The notes under the pieces were generated by a model that was not told the DNA's origin, searched no databases, and saw only the letters and a program-made list of their open reading frames with translations. The translations under genes and the position numbers were made by a program. 64,000 bases of DNA from JAWVYT01 sp046483065 (lineage in GTDB: Bacteria > Gemmatimonadota > Gemmatimonadetes > Longimicrobiales > RSA9): contig JAWODW010000089.1 in the NCBI GenBank assembly GCA_046483065.1, positions 105,160 through 169,159 on the forward strand, read 5' to 3'. Numbering within the stretch: position 1 is the stretch's first letter; every line of letters starts with the position of its first letter. This document shows, one piece after another, positions 7,134 to 15,295 of this stretch.

Positions 7134-9323
7134 ATGGAGCGGCAACGCTGGATCCTGGCAGGGGTGGCGGCGCTGCTGGCGGCAGGCGTGGCCCACGGCC
7201 TCACCCATATGCAGTTCTTCGACCCCATCTTCGGGCAGGCGGAGGACCGCACGCTGGCGTGGCGGCAGCGGTCGGTGGCCAGTGAGCCCCGGGACTCCAG
7301 CGAGATCCGCCTGGTCCTCCTGGATGAGGAGAGCGCGGAGAGCGCGCCGTACATCAGTCCGTTCCCACGGGGGGTGCTCGCCGATGTCATCGAAGTGGCG
7401 TCCGCCTTCGGCGCCGACGCCATCGGCCTCGACGTCTACCTCCAGCGCCGCTACCCGGAGCTGGACCCTGTGGGTGGCGGCGATGAACGGCTCCGGGCCG
7501 CCATCGAGAAGGCCGGCAACGTGATCCTGGCGGCGCCGCTGGCCCAGACTGACAGCGGGTGGGTCACGGAGCCGCCCGATCCCTACTTCGCCGAGGCGGC
7601 CGCCGGCGTGGGCTACGCCGAGATCCCCACGGCGTTCGACGTGGTCTCGGAGGCGACGCTGTTCACTCGAACGGTGAGCGACGGGTTGGTCCCGGGCTTC
7701 GCCCTGGCCACCTACGCCCAGGCCGAGGGGCTCGACGTCGACTCCCTCATGGCGTCCATCGAGGAGAAAGGGTACCTGGATCTGCCGGGGCTGCCCCGGG
7801 AGTTCGGCGGGCTGAAGGCGGACGTCCCCGTCCACAACATCCGGATCCTCTTCGCCGGCCCGCCGAGCCGACCCGCCCGGCTGGAGGTCGGCGCCGGGGG
7901 GCAGACCACGGGGACCGGCGCCGAGGGCGGCACGGGCGCGTTCACGGCCTTCGCATCGGAGGCCGTAAGCCTCCTGAGCGACCTGGTGGCCATGAACCCG
8001 GACCTGGTCAGCGATTTCTACGGCTTCGGCGACAACGTGGTCATGGTGGGGAGCGGGTTCCATCCGGAGGAGAAGTTCAAGACCCCGTTCTACGACGCGA
8101 CCGATGAAGCCGGGAAGATCTACGGCTGGATGTTCGGGACGGAGGTCCACGCCAACGCGCTGCACGACCTCCTGACCGGGAAGTACGTCCGGCCCCTCAG
8201 CGACGCCCGGAACTTCTTCCTGCTCCTGATCCTCGCCGGGATCACGGCAGGCGTCACCTTCTGGCGGGGCGTCACGTGGGGCGCCATCGCGGTGATCGGG
8301 CTGTTCCTGGCCGATGCCGTCACCGCCTGGATCGCCTTTGACGCCACCTTCCTCCATGTGCCCGTGGTGGGCCCGGCCCTGGCCGCCGGCTTCGCGTTCC
8401 TGGGCTCCACCTCCTACATCAGCATCATCGAGGGGAAAGAGAAGCGGGCCATCCGGAGCGCCTTCGGGAAGTACCTCTCGCCGGTGGTAGTGGACGAGCT
8501 GGTGGCCGACCCGTCGCGGCTGAAGCTGGGCGGTGAGAAGCGGGAGCTGAGCATCCTGTTCAGCGACCTGGCGGGCTTCACGAGCCTCTCCGAGTCGCTG
8601 GAGCCCGACCTGCTGGTGGGGCTGCTGAACGAATACCTCGATGACATGGCGGACATCGTCATGAGCGAGGGCGGCACGCTGGACAAGTACATCGGTGACG
8701 CCATCATGGCGCTCTACGGCGCGCCGGCACCGCTCCCGGACCACGCCGTCCGGGTGTGCCGCACCGCGCTCCGGATGCAGCGACGGCTGGAGCAGCTGAA
8801 CAGCGGGTGGGCCGAGGCCGGTCGGCCGCAGCTCGGGATGCGCATCGGGATCAACACCGGTCACCCCGTGGTGGGCAACATCGGCGGGGAGAAGCGGTTC
8901 GACTACACCGCCCTGGGCGACGCCGTGAACCTGGCCGCCCGGCTCGAGCCGGCGTGCAAGATCTACCGCGTGGACACCATGATCGCCCACGGCACGCGGG
9001 AGGCCGCCGGCGACGCCATCCGGACCCGGGAGCTGGACCTCCTGGCCGTGTACGGCAAGGAGGAGCCCGTCCCGGTGTACGAGCTGGTGGCGCTGGCCGG
9101 TGAGGAGCTGGGTGAGCGGGCGGAGTTGATCGAGCAGTTCGAGAAGGGGATCGAGGCCTATCGGAACCGCGACTTCGAGCTCGCGAAGACATACTTCGAG
9201 GCCGCACTCGAGATCGATGCGGAAGACGGGCCGTCCTTCCTGTACGTGGAGCGATGCAACGAATACATGACCAACCCGCCGCCGGCCGAATGGGACGGTG
9301 TGGAGCGGCGGCAGGTGAAATGA
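7134..9323 (+). CDS. CHASE2-domain class III adenylate/guanylate cyclase with TPR-like tail
   Basis: The 729-residue protein has an N-terminal membrane segment, an extracytoplasmic CHASE2 sensor (about 30-330), three further membrane segments (about 350-430) and a class III cyclase domain (about 455-640). Metal-binding aspartates are present in FSDLAGF (near 478) and YIGDAIMALYG (near 522); GGEKRFDYTALGDAVNLAARL supplies the lysine and aspartate of an adenylate-type purine pocket plus the transition-state Asn and Arg. The end, FEKGIEAYRNRDFELAKTYF, is TPR-like. It should make cAMP (possibly cGMP) in response to an envelope signal. It is followed by a FecR-like protein whose possible first ATG overlaps the cyclase stop. 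Confidence 0.93.
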   Translation: MERQRWILAGVAALLAAGVAHGLTHMQFFDPIFGQAEDRTLAWRQRSVASEPRDSSEIRLVLLDEESAESAPYISPFPRGVLADVIEVASAFGADAIGLDVYLQRRYPELDPVGGGDERLRAAIEKAGNVILAAPLAQTDSGWVTEPPDPYFAEAAAGVGYAEIPTAFDVVSEATLFTRTVSDGLVPGFALATYAQAEGLDVDSLMASIEEKGYLDLPGLPREFGGLKADVPVHNIRILFAGPPSRPARLEVGAGGQTTGTGAEGGTGAFTAFASEAVSLLSDLVAMNPDLVSDFYGFGDNVVMVGSGFHPEEKFKTPFYDATDEAGKIYGWMFGTEVHANALHDLLTGKYVRPLSDARNFFLLLILAGITAGVTFWRGVTWGAIAVIGLFLADAVTAWIAFDATFLHVPVVGPALAAGFAFLGSTSYISIIEGKEKRAIRSAFGKYLSPVVVDELVADPSRLKLGGEKRELSILFSDLAGFTSLSESLEPDLLVGLLNEYLDDMADIVMSEGGTLDKYIGDAIMALYGAPAPLPDHAVRVCRTALRMQRRLEQLNSGWAEAGRPQLGMRIGINTGHPVVGNIGGEKRFDYTALGDAVNLAARLEPACKIYRVDTMIAHGTREAAGDAIRTRELDLLAVYGKEEPVPVYELVALAGEELGERAELIEQFEKGIEAYRNRDFELAKTYFEAALEIDAEDGPSFLYVERCNEYMTNPPPAEWDGVERRQVK

Positions 9324-9340
9324 GGAAAGGGAGGGTCGCA

Positions 9341-10291
9341 ATGCGGTCCATACACACGCGAATGGGATCCATCGTCCTGGCGCTCATGCTCACCGCGGGC
9401 GTGGCCGCGGCCGCCGTGGTGCTGCCGGCGGAGCCGGTGGCGCTGCTGGTGAAGTTCGAGGGTGACGTCAACGTCCAGCGGGCGGACGCCGAAACGTCGG
9501 AGGCCGGCGCCGTCGGCATGCAGCTGGTGCCCGGTGACCAGGTGGTGGTGGCCGCCGGCTCCGAAGCCGTGGTCCTCTACAAGACCGGCCAGCTGGTGAA
9601 GGCCGCATCGACGGTGACCATCGAGGCGGTGGAAACCGAGGAGTCGAGCAGTCTGTTCACCAACACCCTGCGCACCCTCGGGCAGGTGGCGAGCACCGAC
9701 GCCCGGACCCAGCCGAACCGCCAGGGAATGATCCGGCCCATCGCCGGCGCGCCCGTCCCCATCGCGCCCCGGAACCGGATCAAAGTCCTCGACGTCCGTC
9801 CTACCTTCACCTGGTTCAGCGTGGACGGCACGTCGGAGTACATGATCCAGCTCCAGCGCCAGGGCGCCGACTCGCCGGCACCGGTCCGGTTCCAGGTGGG
9901 TGAGGACACCACGTGGACGCTCCCGTTGACCGAGCCGCCGCTGGTCCCCGGCGCCACCTACGTCTGGACCGTGGGCAGCCCCGCCGGCCGGGTGGCGGAG
10001 CCGAAGCGGTTCACCGTGGCCTCCGCCGAGGACATCGCCGCCGTACAGGAGGCCATGACAAACCTCATTGGCGCGGGGATCGACCCGGCCACCGATGGCC
10101 TCTTCCTCACCGCCCTCGCCTACCGCGACGCCGGGCTCTTCTACGAGGCGCACCGGGCCATCGCCGAGATCGAGGAGAACGGCAACGGCACCGGCCGCGC
10201 CTTCTTCATGCTGAAGGGCGAGGTGCTGGATACCCTCGGTATGGTCGACGCGGCGGCCCGGGCGTTCGACAGGGCCGAGGACGCGCCGTAG
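9341..10291 (+). CDS. Exported FecR-domain-like protein
   Basis: The 316-residue protein begins with a clear signal peptide (MRSIHTRMGSIVLALMLTAG). The next 100 residues have the form of a FecR domain: ALLVKFEGDVNVQRAD, MQLVPGDQVVVAAGSEAVVLY. A fibronectin-like segment with FTWFSVDGTSEYMIQLQ follows, and the end is helical and TPR-like. I place the start at ATG 9341, preceded by the purine-rich aggaaagggaggg; an ATG at 9320 overlapping the cyclase stop is the alternative. FecR-like proteins transmit or bind at the envelope; here it could present signals to the CHASE2 sensor. That link is inference from gene order only. Confidence 0.7.
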   Translation: MRSIHTRMGSIVLALMLTAGVAAAAVVLPAEPVALLVKFEGDVNVQRADAETSEAGAVGMQLVPGDQVVVAAGSEAVVLYKTGQLVKAASTVTIEAVETEESSSLFTNTLRTLGQVASTDARTQPNRQGMIRPIAGAPVPIAPRNRIKVLDVRPTFTWFSVDGTSEYMIQLQRQGADSPAPVRFQVGEDTTWTLPLTEPPLVPGATYVWTVGSPAGRVAEPKRFTVASAEDIAAVQEAMTNLIGAGIDPATDGLFLTALAYRDAGLFYEAHRAIAEIEENGNGTGRAFFMLKGEVLDTLGMVDAAARAFDRAEDAP

Positions 10292-10293
10292 CC

Positions 10294-12279
10294 TTGACCG
10301 CCGCCAGCGTGCCCACGGCCACCGCGGACCGGGCGGTCCTTCTCCACGGGACCGGCTTCGACGCCACCGGGATCGCCGACGCCCTCGAGGCCGAGGGCGT
10401 CGGCGTCCGGTCCGCCGCCGACCTGTCCGTTCAGGTCGACGAGGCCGCCCCCGCCGTGCTGATCCTCGACCGGCAGCACGTGGAGCAGGTCGATGACGTG
10501 GCCACCGCACTCGACGCCCTCCCCGTCGGTGTGGTGGTGGTGGCGTACGGCGAGGTCGCGGAACGCGCCACCGCCGACCATGACCGGTTCTTCCTCGCCG
10601 TCCCCGAGACGGCCGACGAACGGACCGTCCTCAAGGTGCTCCAGGGCGCGTTCCGTCACGCCGCCGTCCGGCAGGGTGCCGCCCGGATGGAGCTGGAGCT
10701 GGAGAAGAGCCGGGGCGAGCTCGAGGAGCTGAACCAGATCGGGATGGCGCTCATGACCGAGCGCGACCCGGACCGGCTGCTCCGCAAGATCCTCGACCGG
10801 GCCATGTCCATGACCGGCTCCGATGGCGGCAGCCTCTACCTGGTGGAGGACGACCCCGAAGGCGACGGCCAGCGGCTCCGGTTCAAGCTGTCCGAGACCC
10901 AGTCGCTGCCGGACCTTCCGGCCATCGAGTTCACCCTGCCCATCGACCAGGGCAGCATTGCCGGGTACGTGGCGGTGAACAACCAGGCGCTGGTCATCGA
11001 AGATGCGTACAGCATCCCCGAGAGCGCGCCCTACTCCTTCAACCGCGGCTTCGACCAGGAGTACGGCTACCGGGCCAAGTCGATGCTGGTAGTCCCCATG
11101 GCCGACCACAGGGACGAGGTGGTGGGCGTGCTCCAGCTCATCAACCGGAAGCGGGACCCGGAGGCCGTGATCCACGACGAGGACTCCGTCGCCGAGCACG
11201 TCCTCTCCTACGGCCGCCACGAGGTCGGTCTGGTCCGCGGCCTCGCCGGCCAGGCCGCCGTCTCCATCGAGAACGCGCGGCTCTACGAGCAGATCGAGGA
11301 CATCTTCGAGGCCTTTGTCCGGGCCGCCGTGGCCGCCATCGACCAGCGGGACCCGACCACCGCCGGTCACAGCGTGCGTGTGGCCGCCCTGACCACCCGC
11401 ATCGCCGAGGTCCTGCCCCGGCTCTCGTCCGGCCGCTGGGCCGGGACCCGCATGAGCCGCGAGCAGATGAAGGAGCTCCGCTACGCCGCCCTCCTCCACG
11501 ACTTCGGCAAGGTCGGCGTCCGCGAGCAGGTGCTGGTGAAGGCGAAGAAGCTGCCGCCCCACCTGTGGGAGCGGGTCGACGCGCGGTTCGACGTCATCCA
11601 CCGGACCATCGAGCGGGAGTACCTGCGCCGGAAGCTTCGGGCCGTGGAGCAGGGTGAGCTGGAGGGGCTCGAGGCCGACCCCGACGCGCTGGACCAGGAG
11701 GTGCGCGAGAAGCTCCAGGAGCTCGAGGAGTGGCGCGAAGCCGTCCATCGGGCCAACGAGCCGTCGATCCTGCCCGAGGAGGGCGAGGCACTGCTCAACG
11801 TCATCGCCGGCGAGACCTTCGAGAACGTCCATGGGCAGGAGGAGCCCTTCCTCCACGACGAGGAGCACGCCTACCTCAGCATCCCCAAGGGCAGCCTGAA
11901 CGAGCGAGAGCGGAAGGAGATCGAGTCCCACGTCACCCAGACGTACAATTTCCTGACCCAGATCCCGTGGACCGAGGAGCTGAGCGACGTGGCCACCATC
12001 GCCTACGGGCACCACGAGAAGCTCAGCGGCCGCGGCTACCCCCGGGGCGTCGGCGGCGACGAGCTCCCCGTCCAGACCCGGATGATGACCATCGCCGACA
12101 TCTTCGACGCCCTCACCGCCTCCGACCGTCCGTACAAGAAAGCCCTCGGCGCCGACCGCGCCCTCGAGATCCTCGAAATGGAGGCCGGCGACGGCGACCT
12201 CGACCGCGACCTCGTGGGCCTGTTCATCGAGTCGAAGGTCTACGAAGAGGTCCTGGAAAAGGACTGGCGAGAGCTGTAG
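10294..12279 (+). CDS. GAF and HD-GYP domain protein, probable c-di-GMP phosphodiesterase
   Basis: The protein of about 661 residues has an N-terminal receiver-like segment without an obvious phospho-aspartate (10-125), a coiled linker, a GAF domain (about 155-330; GSLYLVEDD, SMLVVPMADH, GVLQLINRKRDP) and an HD-GYP domain (about 345-650). Conserved motifs are intact: HSVRVA, LLHDFGKVGVRE (near 402) and GHHEKLSGRGYPRG. A helical insertion of about 120 residues splits the domain. Intact HD and GYP motifs predict hydrolysis of c-di-GMP or related dinucleotides. The start is probably TTG 10294, two bases after the previous stop; GTG 10309 is possible. It ends the signalling operon. Confidence 0.9.
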   Translation: MTAASVPTATADRAVLLHGTGFDATGIADALEAEGVGVRSAADLSVQVDEAAPAVLILDRQHVEQVDDVATALDALPVGVVVVAYGEVAERATADHDRFFLAVPETADERTVLKVLQGAFRHAAVRQGAARMELELEKSRGELEELNQIGMALMTERDPDRLLRKILDRAMSMTGSDGGSLYLVEDDPEGDGQRLRFKLSETQSLPDLPAIEFTLPIDQGSIAGYVAVNNQALVIEDAYSIPESAPYSFNRGFDQEYGYRAKSMLVVPMADHRDEVVGVLQLINRKRDPEAVIHDEDSVAEHVLSYGRHEVGLVRGLAGQAAVSIENARLYEQIEDIFEAFVRAAVAAIDQRDPTTAGHSVRVAALTTRIAEVLPRLSSGRWAGTRMSREQMKELRYAALLHDFGKVGVREQVLVKAKKLPPHLWERVDARFDVIHRTIEREYLRRKLRAVEQGELEGLEADPDALDQEVREKLQELEEWREAVHRANEPSILPEEGEALLNVIAGETFENVHGQEEPFLHDEEHAYLSIPKGSLNERERKEIESHVTQTYNFLTQIPWTEELSDVATIAYGHHEKLSGRGYPRGVGGDELPVQTRMMTIADIFDALTASDRPYKKALGADRALEILEMEAGDGDLDRDLVGLFIESKVYEEVLEKDWREL

Positions 12280-12290
12280 GCGACGTGGCG

Positions 12291-12340
12291 GGGGCCGCGG
12301 TCGACTCGGCCCCGGGGCTCCGGCCGGGTTCTTCCTTTCG
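12291..12340 (+). terminator. Probable Rho-independent terminator of the signalling operon
   Basis: A perfect 7-bp stem, ggggccg at 12291-12297 with cggcccc at 12307-12313, closes a 9-base loop 11 bp after the HD-GYP stop. A pyrimidine-rich stretch (ttcttccttt) follows at about 12329-12338. The T tract is interrupted and some bases away, so efficiency is uncertain. Confidence 0.45.
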
Positions 12341-12374
12341 GGCGCGCTCGATTCGCGACTGGGGGACTGGGGGT

Positions 12375-13153
12375 CTACGGCAACGTCACGGAGAGGCCGA
12401 GGGTCCAGTCCCGGGGGCGGGGGACGCGGTCGAAGAGCTCCCGGAAGCGGGGGTCGCTCAATGGGCGCGCTCGGTCACGCGGGCCGGGACCGCCCTGACC
12501 GAGTCCGGCTCCGTCGCGCCGATGGGGACCACGACCGTCGCCCGGATCAACGGTTTGCGTCGTTGGAACCGGTGGACCACCTCGTACGTCTCGAAGTCCA
12601 GGTACCGGATCTCGAACCCGAGCGAGGCGACCTCGACATCCAGCCCCCACCCGGAGCCCGACCGTCGGGTGCGCAGGAACGCGCCGTACCAGGCCGGCTC
12701 GGGACCCCGGCCGGTGAACCCATCGGCGGGGTCCAGCGGGCCGATCAACCCGGCCGAGAGCCCGACCGTGACCGTGCGCGGCCCGAGCCCCATCGCCCGC
12801 CCGGCCCGGGCGCCCACCCGGTAGGCGGGCCCGAACGGCCCCGTCGGATCGACGATGGCGTCCCGGCCCTCCCACGTAGTTCCGATCAATGCGGTGGTGC
12901 AGAGGCCGCCCCCGGTGAAGAGCGCCTCGCCGCCGGCCGCCAGCAGCCACGGACCCCGGGTCCGGGCTTCCACGCCCAACGTCAGCCCGGGCGTCACGGT
13001 GCACTGCTCGTTCGCCGGCTCGTACCAGTCGAGCCCTACGGTGATGGCGAGCGGCTCGCGGCCCGCCGCGTCCTGCCCGTGAAGGGGGATCGCCGCCACG
13101 CCGGAGAGCGCCAGGCCGCCCCCCAGGGCGATAGCGAGAATGCCATGGCGCAT
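12375..13153 (-). pseudogene. Exported beta-rich protein, probably frameshifted near its end
   Basis: From ATG 13151-13153 a frame of 231 residues starts with a signal peptide (IALGGGLALSGVAAIPLHG) and continues with short amphipathic strands, as in small outer-membrane barrels. It stops at 12458. In the neighbouring minus frame, sequence from about 12460 down to 12375 reads SDPRFRELFDRVPRPRDW then TLGLSVTLP and stop, which looks like a genuine terminal beta-strand. A one-base shift near 12460 joins both parts into one 257-residue barrel. This is either a real frameshift or a sequencing error. No known family is recognised. Confidence 0.5.
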
Positions 13154-13169
13154 CGTGGCGCTCCTTCCC

Positions 13170-13613
13170 TCACGGAGACGTAGGGATCAGAACCGCCCGT
13201 ACCCGCTGGCTGACTGCGTGACAATCGTCCTTCCGAACTCGCACGCCTGCAGTGGACCACAGCCGGTATCCCGGGTGCGCGACGAACACTGTGTACGTCC
13301 CTTCGCGATCGAATGCCGCGGCTCGCGAGAAGAAGCCGTCCGAATCCCCTTCGTACAGCACGAGCGAGTCCTGATAGGCGCCGTCGACCACCAGGCCTCG
13401 GGCCCCTTGCGCCAGCGGAGCGCCCGTCACGGAATCGTAGATCTCAGCTATCACGCTTGGTAGCGGCATATTGGTGCACGCCACGGGCCCCGTCGTGTCG
13501 CAGGCCGCGGCACTCGACACCGCCACGATGGCAGCTGCCAGGCGCACCATCCTCCGTGCCGACGGCAAGCAGCCGCCGATACCCAGCTCGTGTGTCGGAC
13601 GCATGGCGTTCAT
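13170..13613 (-). CDS. Small lipoprotein with a carboxypeptidase-regulatory-like fold
   Basis: The 147-residue protein has a lipobox in AIVAVSSAAACDTT, so it should be lipid-anchored. After it comes a beta-sandwich-like domain with IAEIYDSVTGAPLAQGARG and GTYTVFVAHPGYRLW, typical of carboxypeptidase-regulatory-like (CarboxypepD_reg) domains used in envelope proteins. The ATG at 13613 gives an unusually long n-region; ATG 13550 (MVRLAAAI) directly after a gcacggagg is an attractive alternative. A TTGACA hexamer lies about 150 bp upstream on the same strand. Function unknown. Confidence 0.65.
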   Translation of the reverse strand: MNAMRPTHELGIGGCLPSARRMVRLAAAIVAVSSAAACDTTGPVACTNMPLPSVIAEIYDSVTGAPLAQGARGLVVDGAYQDSLVLYEGDSDGFFSRAAAFDREGTYTVFVAHPGYRLWSTAGVRVRKDDCHAVSQRVRAVLIPTSP

Positions 13614-13733
13614 GGAAAGGAGATGTCAACGCGAAGCAAGTCCACGGGCTCGCCAGGGGTCCATTCCTCCAGGGTCTCCGGCGTCCTCAGCCGCATTTCC
13701 AGCCTCTCACGAGATGAGCCCGGTGCTCTGTCC

Positions 13734-13764
13734 TGTATATGCTTCCGAGCCCGTTTTCTGTCAA
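13734..13764 (-). promoter_or_regulatory. Candidate sigma70-type promoter for the small lipoprotein gene
   Basis: On the minus strand a perfect TTGACA (13764-13759) is followed by a 17-base spacer and CATATA (13741-13736), or a 19-base spacer and TATACA (13739-13734). Either would start transcription near 13727, giving a leader of 115 bases before ATG 13613. Such an AT-rich element stands out in this GC-rich DNA. The minus-10 element is ambiguous. Confidence 0.45.
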
Positions 13765-13837
13765 CGAATCCCGACCGTGCCCCTGCCCGGCGTGACGCAG
13801 CCGCGCTCGCATGTCACGATACTTCGGCATCACTAAA

Positions 13838-14237
13838 CTAGCTCCCGGCCCCGAACCCCGGGACCCGCCACTCCACGCAGGCGAAGTGGCAGTCACCGCC
13901 GCACGACTCGCTCCGCTCCCTGGTCCGGTACTCGGGCTGGAGCGTGTCCACCACCACGGTGTCCGCGGTGCGGAAGGTCAGGATCGGACGGGGCGGGACG
14001 AAGTACGGGAAGGAAGAGAGGTCGTCCTCGCACGGCGCCTCCATCGTGTACTCCCGGACCCACAGCTCGGCGTGGTCCGCGCCGAGGACCTCGAGGGTGT
14101 ACGCGTCGGGGATGTCACCCAGGAGCCGGGTCTGCAGCCCGTACGGACACGGGTCGCTGGTACAGGTGATGGCGATGTCGGTGCAGCCGACCACAGAAAG
14201 CGCCGCGAGCGCGGCCCCGACGGTCGTTTTTCCGCAT
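13838..14237 (-). pseudogene. Small cysteine-rich lipoprotein, start region apparently frameshifted
   Basis: The body of the protein reads from the residues VVGCTDIAITCTSDPC down to a TAG at 13838 (about 118 residues) and has six or more cysteines. No start codon fits a signal peptide in that frame; the only option is a GTG at 14194 just before the lipobox. An ATG at 14235-14237 with MRK lies one frame off, and the run of five A bases after it would, with four, give MRKTTVGAALAALSVVGC, a textbook lipoprotein signal. I therefore infer a one-base homopolymer indel, either real or a sequencing error. Function is unknown. Confidence 0.5.
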
Positions 14238-14337
14238 GGCCCCCCTGATGAGTGGATTGCGTGAACCCTCCCGCGTCCACACGACGAATCCGGAGGGCCG
14301 GTTCTGTCGCGACGGTCCGGCGCCGGCGCCGGCCGGC

Positions 14338-15150
14338 TTAGCGGAGCACCAGCTCCACCACCACCGGCCGATGATCCGACGCCACCGGCTCATCCAGGAG
14401 CCTCCGGGTGACGACCTCCCACCGACCCTCCGGCCGGAACAGCACGAAATCGATCTCCCGGTCCGGGGCGTAGGATGGGAACGTCAGATGGTCGGCGCCC
14501 TTGGGCACGATGGCCCACCCGCGCGAGAAGTGGATCATGACGTCGGAGTCCGGCGTGGAGTTGAAGTCGCCGGCCAGGAGGGTGGGGATCGTTTCGTCGC
14601 TGAGGTGCTCCTCGAGGCGAAGGGCCTGGGCGAGCCGCTCGTCGTCGGTCCGGTAGAAGTGGATGCCCACGAACCGGATCCTGCGCCCCGTGGTCGGCGA
14701 CGCGACCGTGACCGCCAACGCCGTGCGCGGCTCAGCGCCCGCCGGGAGCCGAAGGTTCCTCGACTCCGCGATGGGCCACCGGGACAGCAGCGCCATCCCG
14801 TACGCGCCGCCCTGGTACGGCATGAACGCCCCGAACACGGGCTCGAGGCCGGTGAGGCGCCCCAGCTCCGCCGCCTGGTGGACGCCGTCCGTGCGCGTGG
14901 CCGCGCTGTCCACCTCCTGGAGCGCCACCAGGTCCGGATCCACGGACCGTATGAGGTCGGCGATTCGCTCCAGGTCGACCACCTCGTCCACCCCCTCGCC
15001 GTGGTGGACGTTGTAGGCCAGCACCCGGATCGTGTCCCGGGCCGCGGGCACGGGGGACCCGGCGCCACCGTCCTCCACCATCCGCGAGGCGCCTCCACAC
15101 GCCGCCGCGAGCGCCAGCATCATCAGGCCCGACCAGGCGGTGTTCCTCAT
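14338..15150 (-). CDS. Endonuclease/exonuclease/phosphatase (EEP) family lipoprotein
   Basis: The 270-residue protein starts with a lipoprotein signal (MMLALAAACGG). The rest is an EEP-fold hydrolase: VLAYNVHHGEGVDEV near 45, VALQEVDS (metal-binding Glu) near 75, LAGDFNSTPDS near 193 and a final VASDHRPVVVEL with the Asp-His pair near 258. All catalytic positions of the DNase I/sphingomyelinase/phosphodiesterase superfamily are present. The envelope location argues for a lipid or sugar phosphate, or extracellular DNA, rather than chromosomal DNA. The substrate cannot be told from sequence. Confidence 0.85.
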   Translation of the reverse strand: MRNTAWSGLMMLALAAACGGASRMVEDGGAGSPVPAARDTIRVLAYNVHHGEGVDEVVDLERIADLIRSVDPDLVALQEVDSAATRTDGVHQAAELGRLTGLEPVFGAFMPYQGGAYGMALLSRWPIAESRNLRLPAGAEPRTALAVTVASPTTGRRIRFVGIHFYRTDDERLAQALRLEEHLSDETIPTLLAGDFNSTPDSDVMIHFSRGWAIVPKGADHLTFPSYAPDREIDFVLFRPEGRWEVVTRRLLDEPVASDHRPVVVELVLR

Positions 15151-15295
15151 TCAGTGGCAGCCATATGACTCCGTACCTCGCAATCCGATCCCCCAGTCCC
15201 CCAATCCCGCCCAACGACGAAGGGGCCACCCACCGGCAAGGTCGCCTCGCCCGGGGGATGCCCCATATCGCCGCCCCGGCGCAGGAGCGGCTGTC

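Noticed and set aside
6957..9341. Very long open frame antisense to the CHASE2 cyclase
   Set aside because: It has no recognisable domain, is low-complexity in composition, and mirrors the codon structure of the real gene; long antisense frames are expected at this GC content. The same holds for antisense frames near 15032-17182, 57180-59297 and 60551-62707.
2874..12279. CBASS or Pycsar-type antiphage system
   Set aside because: There is no CD-NTase and no stand-alone Pycsar-style cyclase with a membrane or TIR effector; the cyclase is a CHASE2 membrane sensor, which fits housekeeping or stress signalling better.
12458..12460. TGA at the end of the barrel gene read as selenocysteine
   Set aside because: The convincing continuation is in a different frame, so readthrough would not produce it; a frameshift explains it better.
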